64,000 nt of DNA. Source: Desulfobacteraceae bacterium. Lineage in GTDB: Bacteria > Desulfobacterota > Desulfobacteria > Desulfobacterales > Desulfobacteraceae. Below the pieces are notes generated by a model. The model was given only the letters and a program-made list of their open reading frames with translations. It had not been told where the DNA came from and did no database searches. Within the stretch, counting starts at the first letter, position 1, and each line of letters opens with the position of its first letter. Location of the stretch: positions 211,901-275,900 of the forward strand of contig JADGFI010000001.1 in NCBI GenBank assembly GCA_016743945.1, in the 5' to 3' direction. This document shows, piece after piece, positions 17,241 to 24,375 of this stretch. Position numbers and translations under genes: made by a program.

Positions 17241-18347
17241 ATGGCAAAAATCATCACCATTGCAAGCGGTAAAGGCGGGGTGGGTAAAACCAGTATCAGC
17301 CTGAATTTGTCCCTGGCCCTGGCAGCATCGGGTCATCGGGTCTGTCTCTTTGATGCCGACCTGGGACTTGCCAATGTCAACATTCTTACCGGCCTGTTTC
17401 CTGAGCACGGACTTGAGGATGTTATCTGCGGGGAGTATTCCCTTGGGGACATCATGATCAAAGATTTCCAGGGAATTGATATCATTCCCGGCAGTTCCGG
17501 GGTTGAAAAAATAGCGGATATGACGTCCAAAGAGGCCCAAAGACTCATCTTGTCCTTTTTGGAATTATCAGTCTATGACTATTTTATTTTAGATACCTCG
17601 GCCGGCATCTCCTCCCAGGTCTTGTCCTTTTGCCGGGCATCCCATGAGATGATCCTGGTGGCCACCCCGGAACCCACTTCCCTTACAGATGCCTATTCCC
17701 TGTTAAAGGTTTTGTCTAAACACCCCGGGCTTCCCCGGATAAAGGTGGTGATCAACCATGTGAAAACAGCTAGTGCCGCTAAAAAGGCCTATGCCAGACT
17801 CAAGGAAACCGTTCACAAGTTTCTTCCCATACAGATTTCTCCCCTGGGAATTGTGGCCCAGGATCATAATGTTCCCATTTCCGTGGTCTCCCAAATTCCT
17901 TTTTTCATGCTTTTCCCCGATACCGATGCCTCAAGGTGTATTCGATCGATTGCCCTGAAATTGGTGAAAGATCCCCTGGGCAAGTCAATGCCCATGGAAT
18001 TGTTCTGGGATAGGTGTCTGGGGTTTCTTTCTCCTCAAAATCAGGTAGGTTCCGGAAGGGATAAAAAAGGGGCTACCGGTCAGACATCCGACAAAGATCA
18101 GGCCATGGTTTGGGCCAGGGATAACCAGGCGAATCTCCAGGAGCGAATGTCATCTCTTGAAGATAAAATTTCCCTGCTCCTGGAGGGGATGGGTGAAATT
18201 AAAGCGCTTCTTCGGGGCAACGGTTTTGAAACGAACCAAAAGGATCAAAATACTGGAAGGGCAACCTTATCATGGAAGTCAGAACCACCTGCGCCTGTGC
18301 CGATTCCCCTTGATTTTGAATCCTGGGTAAACGAGCAGTCGGTTTAG
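17241..18347 (+). CDS. FlhG/MinD-like ATPase with C-terminal extension
   Basis: A 368-residue deviant Walker A ATPase: ASGKGGVGKTSISLNLSLAL at residues 8-27, switch I FDADLGLANVN and YFILDTSAG as Walker B. The pattern and the PEPTSLTDAYSLLKVL block are those of the FlhG (YlxH/MotR) branch, which positions or counts flagella and related machines at the cell pole. Residues after about 270 are a low-complexity linker and a predicted coiled coil (QERMSSLEDKISLLLEGM), not usual for FlhG, and likely bind a partner. No flagellar genes lie nearby; context with an MshEN-like protein suggests a pilus or secretion system instead. Confidence 0.82.
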   Translation: MAKIITIASGKGGVGKTSISLNLSLALAASGHRVCLFDADLGLANVNILTGLFPEHGLEDVICGEYSLGDIMIKDFQGIDIIPGSSGVEKIADMTSKEAQRLILSFLELSVYDYFILDTSAGISSQVLSFCRASHEMILVATPEPTSLTDAYSLLKVLSKHPGLPRIKVVINHVKTASAAKKAYARLKETVHKFLPIQISPLGIVAQDHNVPISVVSQIPFFMLFPDTDASRCIRSIALKLVKDPLGKSMPMELFWDRCLGFLSPQNQVGSGRDKKGATGQTSDKDQAMVWARDNQANLQERMSSLEDKISLLLEGMGEIKALLRGNGFETNQKDQNTGRATLSWKSEPPAPVPIPLDFESWVNEQSV

Positions 18348-18393
18348 GTTTTATCCGCAAGTGGCCTTGTCAAAAAATTAAAAACAGCATTCC

Positions 18394-18516
18394 CTATCTT
18401 GGGTTACAACGTCTGTCAACACCAGTTCTTCGATCTTCGGAGCGTCTTTCCGGAGAATGTTCGGTATATGAGAACGTCCGTCTATCGCTCCCGAAACGCC
18501 TGCCATTATTGTCCAT
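18394..18516 (-). CDS. 40-residue GxDRR-repeat microprotein
   Basis: A short frame on the minus strand reads ATG to TAG with 40 residues, containing FGSDRR, ERRSEDRR and TGVDRR. Spaced (S/G)xDRR units of this kind recur in small hypothetical proteins of delta-proteobacteria and at the edges of signalling proteins; their role is unknown. A weak AAGGGA lies 12-13 bases upstream. The charge pattern (10 Arg of 40) is unlikely in random sequence. It lies convergent to the FlhG-like gene in the otherwise gene-free stretch 18348-18780; 18590-18780 is AT-rich with nothing further recognised. Confidence 0.55.
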   Translation of the reverse strand: MDNNGRRFGSDRRTFSYTEHSPERRSEDRRTGVDRRCNPR

Positions 18517-18780
18517 TATTTGTCATTCCCTTTATTATGCCTGGTTTGCCCCTTCCATTGTGATACAGCAAAAAACATACCAGCTTTTCGGCTTCTCAAG
18601 AAGGTTGTTGGGTGGTATTTTTAATAAATTATAGTAAACTTTTTATAGGAAATAATTGTAACATTACTAGAAAAAATACACAAAAAAAAGAAATGAATTA
18701 CACAATAGACGTAAATCATACGGAAATATCTTTCATGAAAAAATTCGCCGCGAATTGTTAAGGAAATAAGGTAACCTCAC

Positions 18781-19842
18781 TTACTCTTTGCGAGGGGGTT
18801 CAACTTCAAATTCTTTCATTTTATAAAGTAGTGTCTTGTAACTAATTTTAAGAATTTTTGCAGCATGGGATCTGTTCCAACCTACTTTTCCCATGATAAA
18901 GGCAATAATCTCTTTTTCCACTCTGTCAGAAGCCATTTTTTTAATTTTTTTTAATGAAATATCTTCAAATAATTTTTCAGAACTGGTTGAAATATCGATA
19001 AATTGAGAAATGATATCGGGGCGGTCCCTTGTAAATTCGTTATTTGCAAGGTGTCGTGTCCCCTGTTCATGGGGAGTAGGTGGTGTTTGAAGATGCTCGC
19101 CGGGCAGGTCTTCAAATACTTTATTCCATGAGTTAAAGACCAGTTGTTTCTTGATGCAATTTTGAAGCTGCCGTACGTTTCCCGGCCATGGATAGTTGCA
19201 AAATCTTGTAAGTGTTTCCGAATCAGGTAAACGCCACTGGTATTGAGGATATTCTGATTTGTAGCGGTCGCAATAATATTCAATAAGAAAAGGAATATCT
19301 TCTTTCCTCTCTCTTAGAGGGGGGATATGAATATTAATAATATTCAATCGATAAAAAAGGTCCTCTCTAAAGGTTTTGTTGGCGATGCTTTCTTCAAGAT
19401 TGTGATTGGTTGCTGCAATTACCCATACATCGGTCTTGAACTCCTCATCGGATCCCAGGGGAGAAAACTCACCGCTTTGCAGCACATGAAGTATCTTTGA
19501 TTGCAATGCCATTGGCATGTCACCAATTTCATCAAGGAAGAGAACACCTTTATTCGCCGTCTGGAATTTACCGGATCTTTTTTTGTCAGCCCCGGTGAAA
19601 GCACCCTTTTCATATCCATAGAGTTCACTTTCAAGCAAGGTTTCAGGCAATGCAGCACAATTGAGTTTTACAAATTTTTTTGTACACCGATTAGATTCGG
19701 CATGGAGATTTTGAACAACAACCTCTTTTCCAACACCTGTTTCACCCGTTATCAATACATTCAAACAGGTATCAGCGACGTTCTTGATGAGTTCTGTTAT
19801 CTTTCGTGTTGCACTGCTGGCACCGACCAAGGGAGTTATCAT
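18781..19842 (-). CDS. sigma-54-dependent transcriptional activator without receiver domain
   Basis: A 353-residue bacterial enhancer-binding protein. The AAA+ domain begins at once (LVGASSATRKI) and shows Walker A GETGVGKE, the sigma-54 contact loop GAFTGA, Walker B LFLDEIGDM and the R-finger region FREDLFYRLN. The C terminus is a Fis-type helix-turn-helix (AAKILKISYKTLLYKMKEF). There is no N-terminal sensor, so like PspF it is probably governed by a binding protein or by its own level. The last 70 residues before the helix-turn-helix are a linker. No adjacent gene is clearly its target. Confidence 0.9.
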   Translation of the reverse strand: MITPLVGASSATRKITELIKNVADTCLNVLITGETGVGKEVVVQNLHAESNRCTKKFVKLNCAALPETLLESELYGYEKGAFTGADKKRSGKFQTANKGVLFLDEIGDMPMALQSKILHVLQSGEFSPLGSDEEFKTDVWVIAATNHNLEESIANKTFREDLFYRLNIINIHIPPLRERKEDIPFLIEYYCDRYKSEYPQYQWRLPDSETLTRFCNYPWPGNVRQLQNCIKKQLVFNSWNKVFEDLPGEHLQTPPTPHEQGTRHLANNEFTRDRPDIISQFIDISTSSEKLFEDISLKKIKKMASDRVEKEIIAFIMGKVGWNRSHAAKILKISYKTLLYKMKEFEVEPPRKE

Positions 19843-20031
19843 AAATTGTTTGCTTTTTATTATCCTAAGGTTAACCCAAAAAAAATAGAACCGGCGTTTT
19901 TATGTTTCGTCTATTGAGAGGAAGAAGTCTATTCTGTAAACTCGGAAGTTTTTTATTATACTAAATATTTATAATGAATGTAAATAGATATCAAAATTAA
20001 ATTGGGAAGAAAACATCAGAATTTATCCATC

Positions 20032-21195
20032 CTAAACATTTAGTATTTTCATGCAGGCATCCAGTTCTGGCTGGTTTCCGGTATGTTTTCCCCTGTCATC
20101 GGAAAGTTTGATGGTGTGCTGCCAGGGTTTTCCCGGACTGATTTGGCATCGGGACAGCTTGATAACCATGTTCAGAGGTGTCACCCCTATATCATTTGTC
20201 AGGTGGGTGCCGATCCCATAGGCATCTTTTATTTTGCCCCTGCATTCATTGTGAATAGCCATGGCACCATTTATATCAAGGCCGTCGGAAAAGACGATGG
20301 TTTTGGTGGCGGGATCAATATGGAGGGTTTCATAATGAAGGATCAGTTTTTTGAGGAAGGCAATGGGGTCACCTGAATCCTGGCGCACCCCGTCAAAGAA
20401 ATGGGCAAGGCGGACGTCAAAGGAAGACAAAAATACCTCGGTGGTATAGGTATCGGCCAGGGCAATGCCCAGATCTCCTTTAAAAACTTGTATCCAGGCA
20501 TCCATGGCCGTGGCGTTGGCCTTTTTATATCCTGCCATAGCCCCGTGGAACATGATCCATTCATGGGCCAGGGTGCCAATGGGGGGGAGATCGAATTTTT
20601 GGGCAAGATGAACATTGCTGGTGCCAATGAGGGTATGGTTTTTTTGACTGAGGATGTCTGCGATCACCATTTCGTGGGTGGTGGAAGAAAATCTCCGTCT
20701 GGTTCCAAAGTCTGCAAAATAAATCTGGTTTGCGGCCATAACAGCTGCCTTGTCCCGGTTTATTTGTTTCGTTTTTTCCCGGAAAGGAGGGGCCGGGGCG
20801 GTCATGGAAAAAAAGGTCTCGCTGATGATAGCCATTAAAGGAACCTCCCAGAGAATGGCTGTGTGCCAGGGACCTTTAACCTTTAAAAAGAAGATCTCCT
20901 TCTTTTGTCCAAGGGTTACCTCATCCGGATTGTAGGTATAGCTTTCCAGGTAATCCAGATAGGCTGGTGTGAGAAAGGAACAGGTGTTTTTAAGATAGGC
21001 TTTTTGGTCCTGTGACAAGGAAAGCCTTGCCATTTTTTCAACCTCTTGTCTGATCCTTTGGGAAAATCCATGGGGAAAAGGGGTGGCTCCCCTGTTGGTA
21101 AATTCATACTCTGCCTGGGCCCGGGGATAGAGAATCTGGACGGCCTGCTGCATGGTAAATTTATACAGGTCATTATCGAGAATGCTTTGGATCAT
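20032..21195 (-). CDS. pncB: nicotinate phosphoribosyltransferase
   Basis: A 387-residue PncB that joins nicotinate to phosphoribosyl pyrophosphate in NAD salvage. The N terminus IQSILDNDLYKFTMQQAV is diagnostic, and the catalytic-site regions GTSNVHLAQKF, FFDGVRQDSGDP and IVFSDGLD are in place; length is close to the E. coli enzyme. The ATG at 21195 is certain from the conserved N terminus, yet no Shine-Dalgarno sequence precedes it: the upstream 20 bases are almost all A and T, directly behind a strong hairpin (21211-21274). That suggests control at the leader. Confidence 0.93.
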   Translation of the reverse strand: MIQSILDNDLYKFTMQQAVQILYPRAQAEYEFTNRGATPFPHGFSQRIRQEVEKMARLSLSQDQKAYLKNTCSFLTPAYLDYLESYTYNPDEVTLGQKKEIFFLKVKGPWHTAILWEVPLMAIISETFFSMTAPAPPFREKTKQINRDKAAVMAANQIYFADFGTRRRFSSTTHEMVIADILSQKNHTLIGTSNVHLAQKFDLPPIGTLAHEWIMFHGAMAGYKKANATAMDAWIQVFKGDLGIALADTYTTEVFLSSFDVRLAHFFDGVRQDSGDPIAFLKKLILHYETLHIDPATKTIVFSDGLDINGAMAIHNECRGKIKDAYGIGTHLTNDIGVTPLNMVIKLSRCQISPGKPWQHTIKLSDDRGKHTGNQPELDACMKILNV

Positions 21196-21210
21196 AAATT
21201 AAAAAAATAT

Positions 21211-21274
21211 TTCCAAGGATACCACCCAGGCTGCTGATATCAAAGGATGGCAGTCCGGATTTGTATCCTTGGAA
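21211..21274 (-). promoter_or_regulatory. strong leader hairpin before pncB (terminator or attenuator)
   Basis: On the minus strand TTCCAAGGATAC pairs perfectly with GTATCCTTGGAA (12 bp), enclosing an asymmetric internal loop and a second stem in which CCGGACTGC pairs with GCAGCCTGG (eight of nine positions, one a wobble). The hairpin is followed by ATATTTTTTT and then the pncB ATG 16 bases on. It begins seven bases after the stop of the SLOG-like gene. It may simply be that gene's intrinsic terminator; because it directly abuts the pncB start, a transcription attenuator or ligand-binding leader for NAD salvage is also possible. It does not match any NAD riboswitch pattern I can recall. Confidence 0.6.
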
Positions 21275-21280
21275 TAATTT

Positions 21281-21829
21281 TTATTTGAAAGATCTTTCAA
21301 ACAGATCTTCCATGGCTTTTTTGGCATCATCGGTCAGGTTCCTTGTACCGGTACCGGCAAAGGTTTTGTGGGAAATCACCGGGGTAACCTGCTGCCAGGA
21401 ATTGTTGATCCAGGAAAACCATTCCTTGCGATCCTGCTCATAGACAAAGATGGGACGGTTAAATAGTTTTCCCAGCTCTACTCCCCATCCGGTTCCCCCT
21501 TTGACGGTTTTGTCCGGGAGGATCCAGCCAATGACAAAAATCTGATACCCGTTGTTGATCATGTGAAAAATGGATTGGATCACCTTCCGGATTTTATTGA
21601 CCCGGGAAAAGGATCTGCCCATGCGGGCAGAAACGATGTCCATACTGATATCTCCTTTTTTCAGTTCTTCATCGTTGAGCATTTTGACCCCGACTTTTCG
21701 GTCAAGATTGTGGCCTTCAAAGGAATAATTAATTTCCTTCATGCCATATCTTTCCGCCAGCTTGCCAAATTCTGCTTCCGCTCCTCTGTGGCCGCCGCTA
21801 TAGAGAATCGTTTGGGATGCATCACTCAT
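21281..21829 (-). CDS. SLOG/YpsA-like Rossmann nucleotide-binding protein
   Basis: About 182 residues from the chosen ATG at 21829, which has AAGGAG ten bases upstream; a longer frame to 21886 adds 19 residues without a ribosome site. The start ILYSGGHRGAEAEFGKLAER and the later GGTGWGVELGKLFNRPIFVY follow the pattern of SLOG-superfamily proteins (putative molybdenum carrier/YpsA-like), which bind nucleotide-derived ligands in a Rossmann fold. The segment ISMDIVSARMGRSFSRV between them may bind the ligand. Function is unknown. It stands upstream of pncB on the same strand, separated by the hairpin; a link to NAD metabolites is only a guess. Confidence 0.65.
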   Translation of the reverse strand: MSDASQTILYSGGHRGAEAEFGKLAERYGMKEINYSFEGHNLDRKVGVKMLNDEELKKGDISMDIVSARMGRSFSRVNKIRKVIQSIFHMINNGYQIFVIGWILPDKTVKGGTGWGVELGKLFNRPIFVYEQDRKEWFSWINNSWQQVTPVISHKTFAGTGTRNLTDDAKKAMEDLFERSFK

Positions 21830-21949
21830 AGTTTGTTCACTCCTTGGTAAAGATTTCATTTTTATACGAAAGTTAATGTTGTGCATTAATGCAAAATGAA
21901 TTGGTTTATCATATAAAAAATGGAGCGTTTAATCAATAAAGAACTGATG

Positions 21950-22936
21950 TCAACTGATGGTGTAAGTGTTCCTGCCGGAATTTTTGGCAAGGTACAAGGC
22001 TCTGTCAGCAGATTCAATGAGTTGGGTGGGGCTAAGGTCTGTATTGGGAACCATGGTGCTCAGGCCGAAACTGACCGTGACATGGTCTGCCGTGGGAGAG
22101 GCTTTGTGGTTTATTTCCAGGCCTTTTATGCTTTCCAGCATTCGTTGGATAATTAAAACTGCGCCGGTTTCATCTGTTTCCGGCAGGATGGCGGCAAATT
22201 CTTCCCCCCCGTATCGGGCGATGGTATCCACATCCCTGAGAATGCTTTTCCCAAGGCCTTTGGCCACTCGTTTGAGGCAGTCATCCCCAATTACATGGCC
22301 GTAGGCATCGTTAAAGGCCTTAAAATGATCAATGTCCGCAAGGATCAGGGACAGAGGTTTTTGGCGCCGGGTTCCCCGCTGCCATTCCCGGGTCATGGTT
22401 TCATCAAAAAATCGTCTGTTGGGGATGTCGGTGAGGCCATCCAAAGAAGATAGCTGGCGTAATTTTTCATTGGATTCTTCAAGTTTTGATTGCAGGGTTT
22501 CCAACTCCATTACCTTGGCATCCAGTTCCCGGGTTTTTTCTTCCAGCAACCGACGCTGGTGGTAGAGTTCAAGAAATATTTTTACCTTACTTTTTAGAAC
22601 TCCGGTTTCCAGGGGTTTGAACAGATAATCCACAGCACCGGATCCATATCCCCGAAAAACCTGGGAGCGTTCTTTTGTGGCGGCGGTGACAAAGATAATG
22701 GGAATGTTTTTTGTTCGTTTGTTTCCCCTGAGCAGGGCTGCGGTTTCATATCCATCCATGACAGGCATCTGAACATCCAGAAGAATCAGAGCAAACTCAT
22801 GGTCAAGGGTTTTTTCAAGGGCTTCATGCCCTGAATTTGCCCGAACAATAATCAATTCCGGCGATTCCAGCACCTGTTCAAGGACAAGAAGGTTTTCCGG
22901 TCGATCATCAACAATCAGTATGGGTATGGCTCTCAT
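21950..22936 (-). CDS. response regulator with GGDEF diguanylate cyclase output
   Basis: A 328-residue protein with a receiver domain (phospho-acceptor D54 in LILLDVQMP), a short coiled coil (LLEEKTRELDAKVMELETL) and a GGDEF domain with the active signature GGEEF at 243-247. The allosteric inhibition site RDVD lies exactly five residues upstream (234-237). It should make cyclic di-GMP on phosphorylation. Its start directly follows the cheB stop, the last gene of a four-gene operon headed by a hybrid kinase, which is its probable phosphate donor. Confidence 0.92.
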   Translation of the reverse strand: MRAIPILIVDDRPENLLVLEQVLESPELIIVRANSGHEALEKTLDHEFALILLDVQMPVMDGYETAALLRGNKRTKNIPIIFVTAATKERSQVFRGYGSGAVDYLFKPLETGVLKSKVKIFLELYHQRRLLEEKTRELDAKVMELETLQSKLEESNEKLRQLSSLDGLTDIPNRRFFDETMTREWQRGTRRQKPLSLILADIDHFKAFNDAYGHVIGDDCLKRVAKGLGKSILRDVDTIARYGGEEFAAILPETDETGAVLIIQRMLESIKGLEINHKASPTADHVTVSFGLSTMVPNTDLSPTQLIESADRALYLAKNSGRNTYTIS

Positions 22937-23518
22937 TTAAGTTTCCTTCACCGTTAGCCCATTGATATACGGTGCAATCTCTTGCAAATCAAGTATTTTA
23001 TCCACCCCGGCGTTGTTTATGGCAGATAAGGGCATGATATCCACCTCGGCTGTTTCCGGGGATTGGGCAATCACAACCCCGTTGAGCTGTCTGATTCGCC
23101 GGATACCACAGGTCCCGTCGGAATTAGCCCCTGTGAGAATTATACCCACGAGTCCGCCCGTATAGGCTTCTGCTGCTGTTTCAAATAATACGTCAATGGC
23201 GGGCCGTGAAAATTGCACCTGTTCCATTGTGGAAAGTGCAATGGTTTTATCCTGTTCGACCATCAGGTGATAGTTGGCCGGGGCAAAATAGATGGTATTG
23301 TTTTCAAGGGCTTCCTTGTCTTCTGCTTCTTTCACGGCAAGGGGACAAATTTTATTATAATGGGTAGCCAGAAAATCATCGGAGCCTGGGCTTAAATGCT
23401 GAACAATGAGGATCGGCAGGTTCAGATGGTCTGAAAGATTTGGCAGTATGGCGCTAAGAGCAGCAAGCCCCCCCGCAGATACCCCAATTACAATGGCTGT
23501 GGTGTTTTTTCTTTTCAT
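22937..23518 (-). CDS. CheB-type methylesterase catalytic domain, no receiver
   Basis: A 193-residue protein corresponding to the C-terminal effector half of CheB. The catalytic triad is visible: Ser14 (GVSAGG), His41 (IVQHLSPG) and Asp134 (TGANSDGTCG). CheB removes methyl groups from receptor glutamates. The usual N-terminal receiver is absent, so regulation must come from elsewhere. It overlaps cheR by four bases. No methyl-accepting receptor, CheA or CheW is encoded in the window. Confidence 0.88.
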   Translation of the reverse strand: MKRKNTTAIVIGVSAGGLAALSAILPNLSDHLNLPILIVQHLSPGSDDFLATHYNKICPLAVKEAEDKEALENNTIYFAPANYHLMVEQDKTIALSTMEQVQFSRPAIDVLFETAAEAYTGGLVGIILTGANSDGTCGIRRIRQLNGVVIAQSPETAEVDIMPLSAINNAGVDKILDLQEIAPYINGLTVKET

Positions 23519-24375
23519 GGCAGCCGTTTTTTCCTGTAAATTTTTTCCCGGAGGGCAACGGGCTCAAATTTATTTTCCATGTCCGTGAAACGCAGGCTTT
23601 CCTTGGATCCCAGGCAGAGATAGCCGCCGGGGCAGAGGCTGTCATAAAATAGTTTTAACACCCGGTTTTGCAATTGCCGGTTAAAATAAATCAGTACATT
23701 TCTGCACAAGATCAGGTTCATTTCCCCAAACACCCCGTCGGTGACAAGGTTGTGGGATGAAAATAATACCCGTTCCTTTAGAGATTGTCTGAGGATGACA
23801 TGGTCATAATCGGCTGTATAATAATCGGAGAAATTATTTTTCCCCCCGGCCAGCTGGTAATTGCTGGTATAGGTCTTCATCACCCCAAGGGGATAAATAC
23901 CATTTTTGGCCGTTTCAAGGATGAGTTCGTTAAAATCCGTTGCATAGATTTGGGACCGGTGCTTCATGTCTTCTTCTTCTAAAAGAATGGACATGGAATA
24001 GACTTCCTGACCGGCGGAGCAGCCAGCATGCCACACCTTGATAAAGGAATAGGTTTTTAAAAGGGGAATCAGATCCTGCCGGATTTTTTTATAAACCCCG
24101 GGATCCCTGAACATTTCCGTGATATTAATGGACAAATCCAGGAGCACACTATTAAAAAAATCCTCATCATAAATGATCCTATGCATCATTTCGGCAAAAT
24201 TTTTTAGATTGCTCAGGTTCAGCCGGTGCTTTAGCCGCCGTTTGGTGTGGGCATTGGCATAGTCCTTGAAGTTATATCCATATTTTTGATGGATGGCTTC
24301 CAGGAGCATTTGGATTTCCAGGCTTTCATTCTGGAGATTGTTTTTGACATCATTTTTTTTGAGATCTGGGATCAT
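23515..24375 (-). CDS. CheR-type protein methyltransferase
   Basis: A 286-residue SAM-dependent methyltransferase with the CheR N-terminal helical domain (residues about 20-90) and the catalytic domain: KVWHAGCSAGQEVYSMSILL binds SAM, and NLILCRNVLIYF and GGYLCLGSKESL are typical late motifs. CheR adds methyl groups to glutamates of chemoreceptors. It overlaps both neighbours by four bases. Its partner kinase carries a GAF and a long coiled coil but no receptor methylation helices that I can recognise, so the methylated target is unknown. Confidence 0.9.
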   Translation of the reverse strand: MIPDLKKNDVKNNLQNESLEIQMLLEAIHQKYGYNFKDYANAHTKRRLKHRLNLSNLKNFAEMMHRIIYDEDFFNSVLLDLSINITEMFRDPGVYKKIRQDLIPLLKTYSFIKVWHAGCSAGQEVYSMSILLEEEDMKHRSQIYATDFNELILETAKNGIYPLGVMKTYTSNYQLAGGKNNFSDYYTADYDHVILRQSLKERVLFSSHNLVTDGVFGEMNLILCRNVLIYFNRQLQNRVLKLFYDSLCPGGYLCLGSKESLRFTDMENKFEPVALREKIYRKKRLP

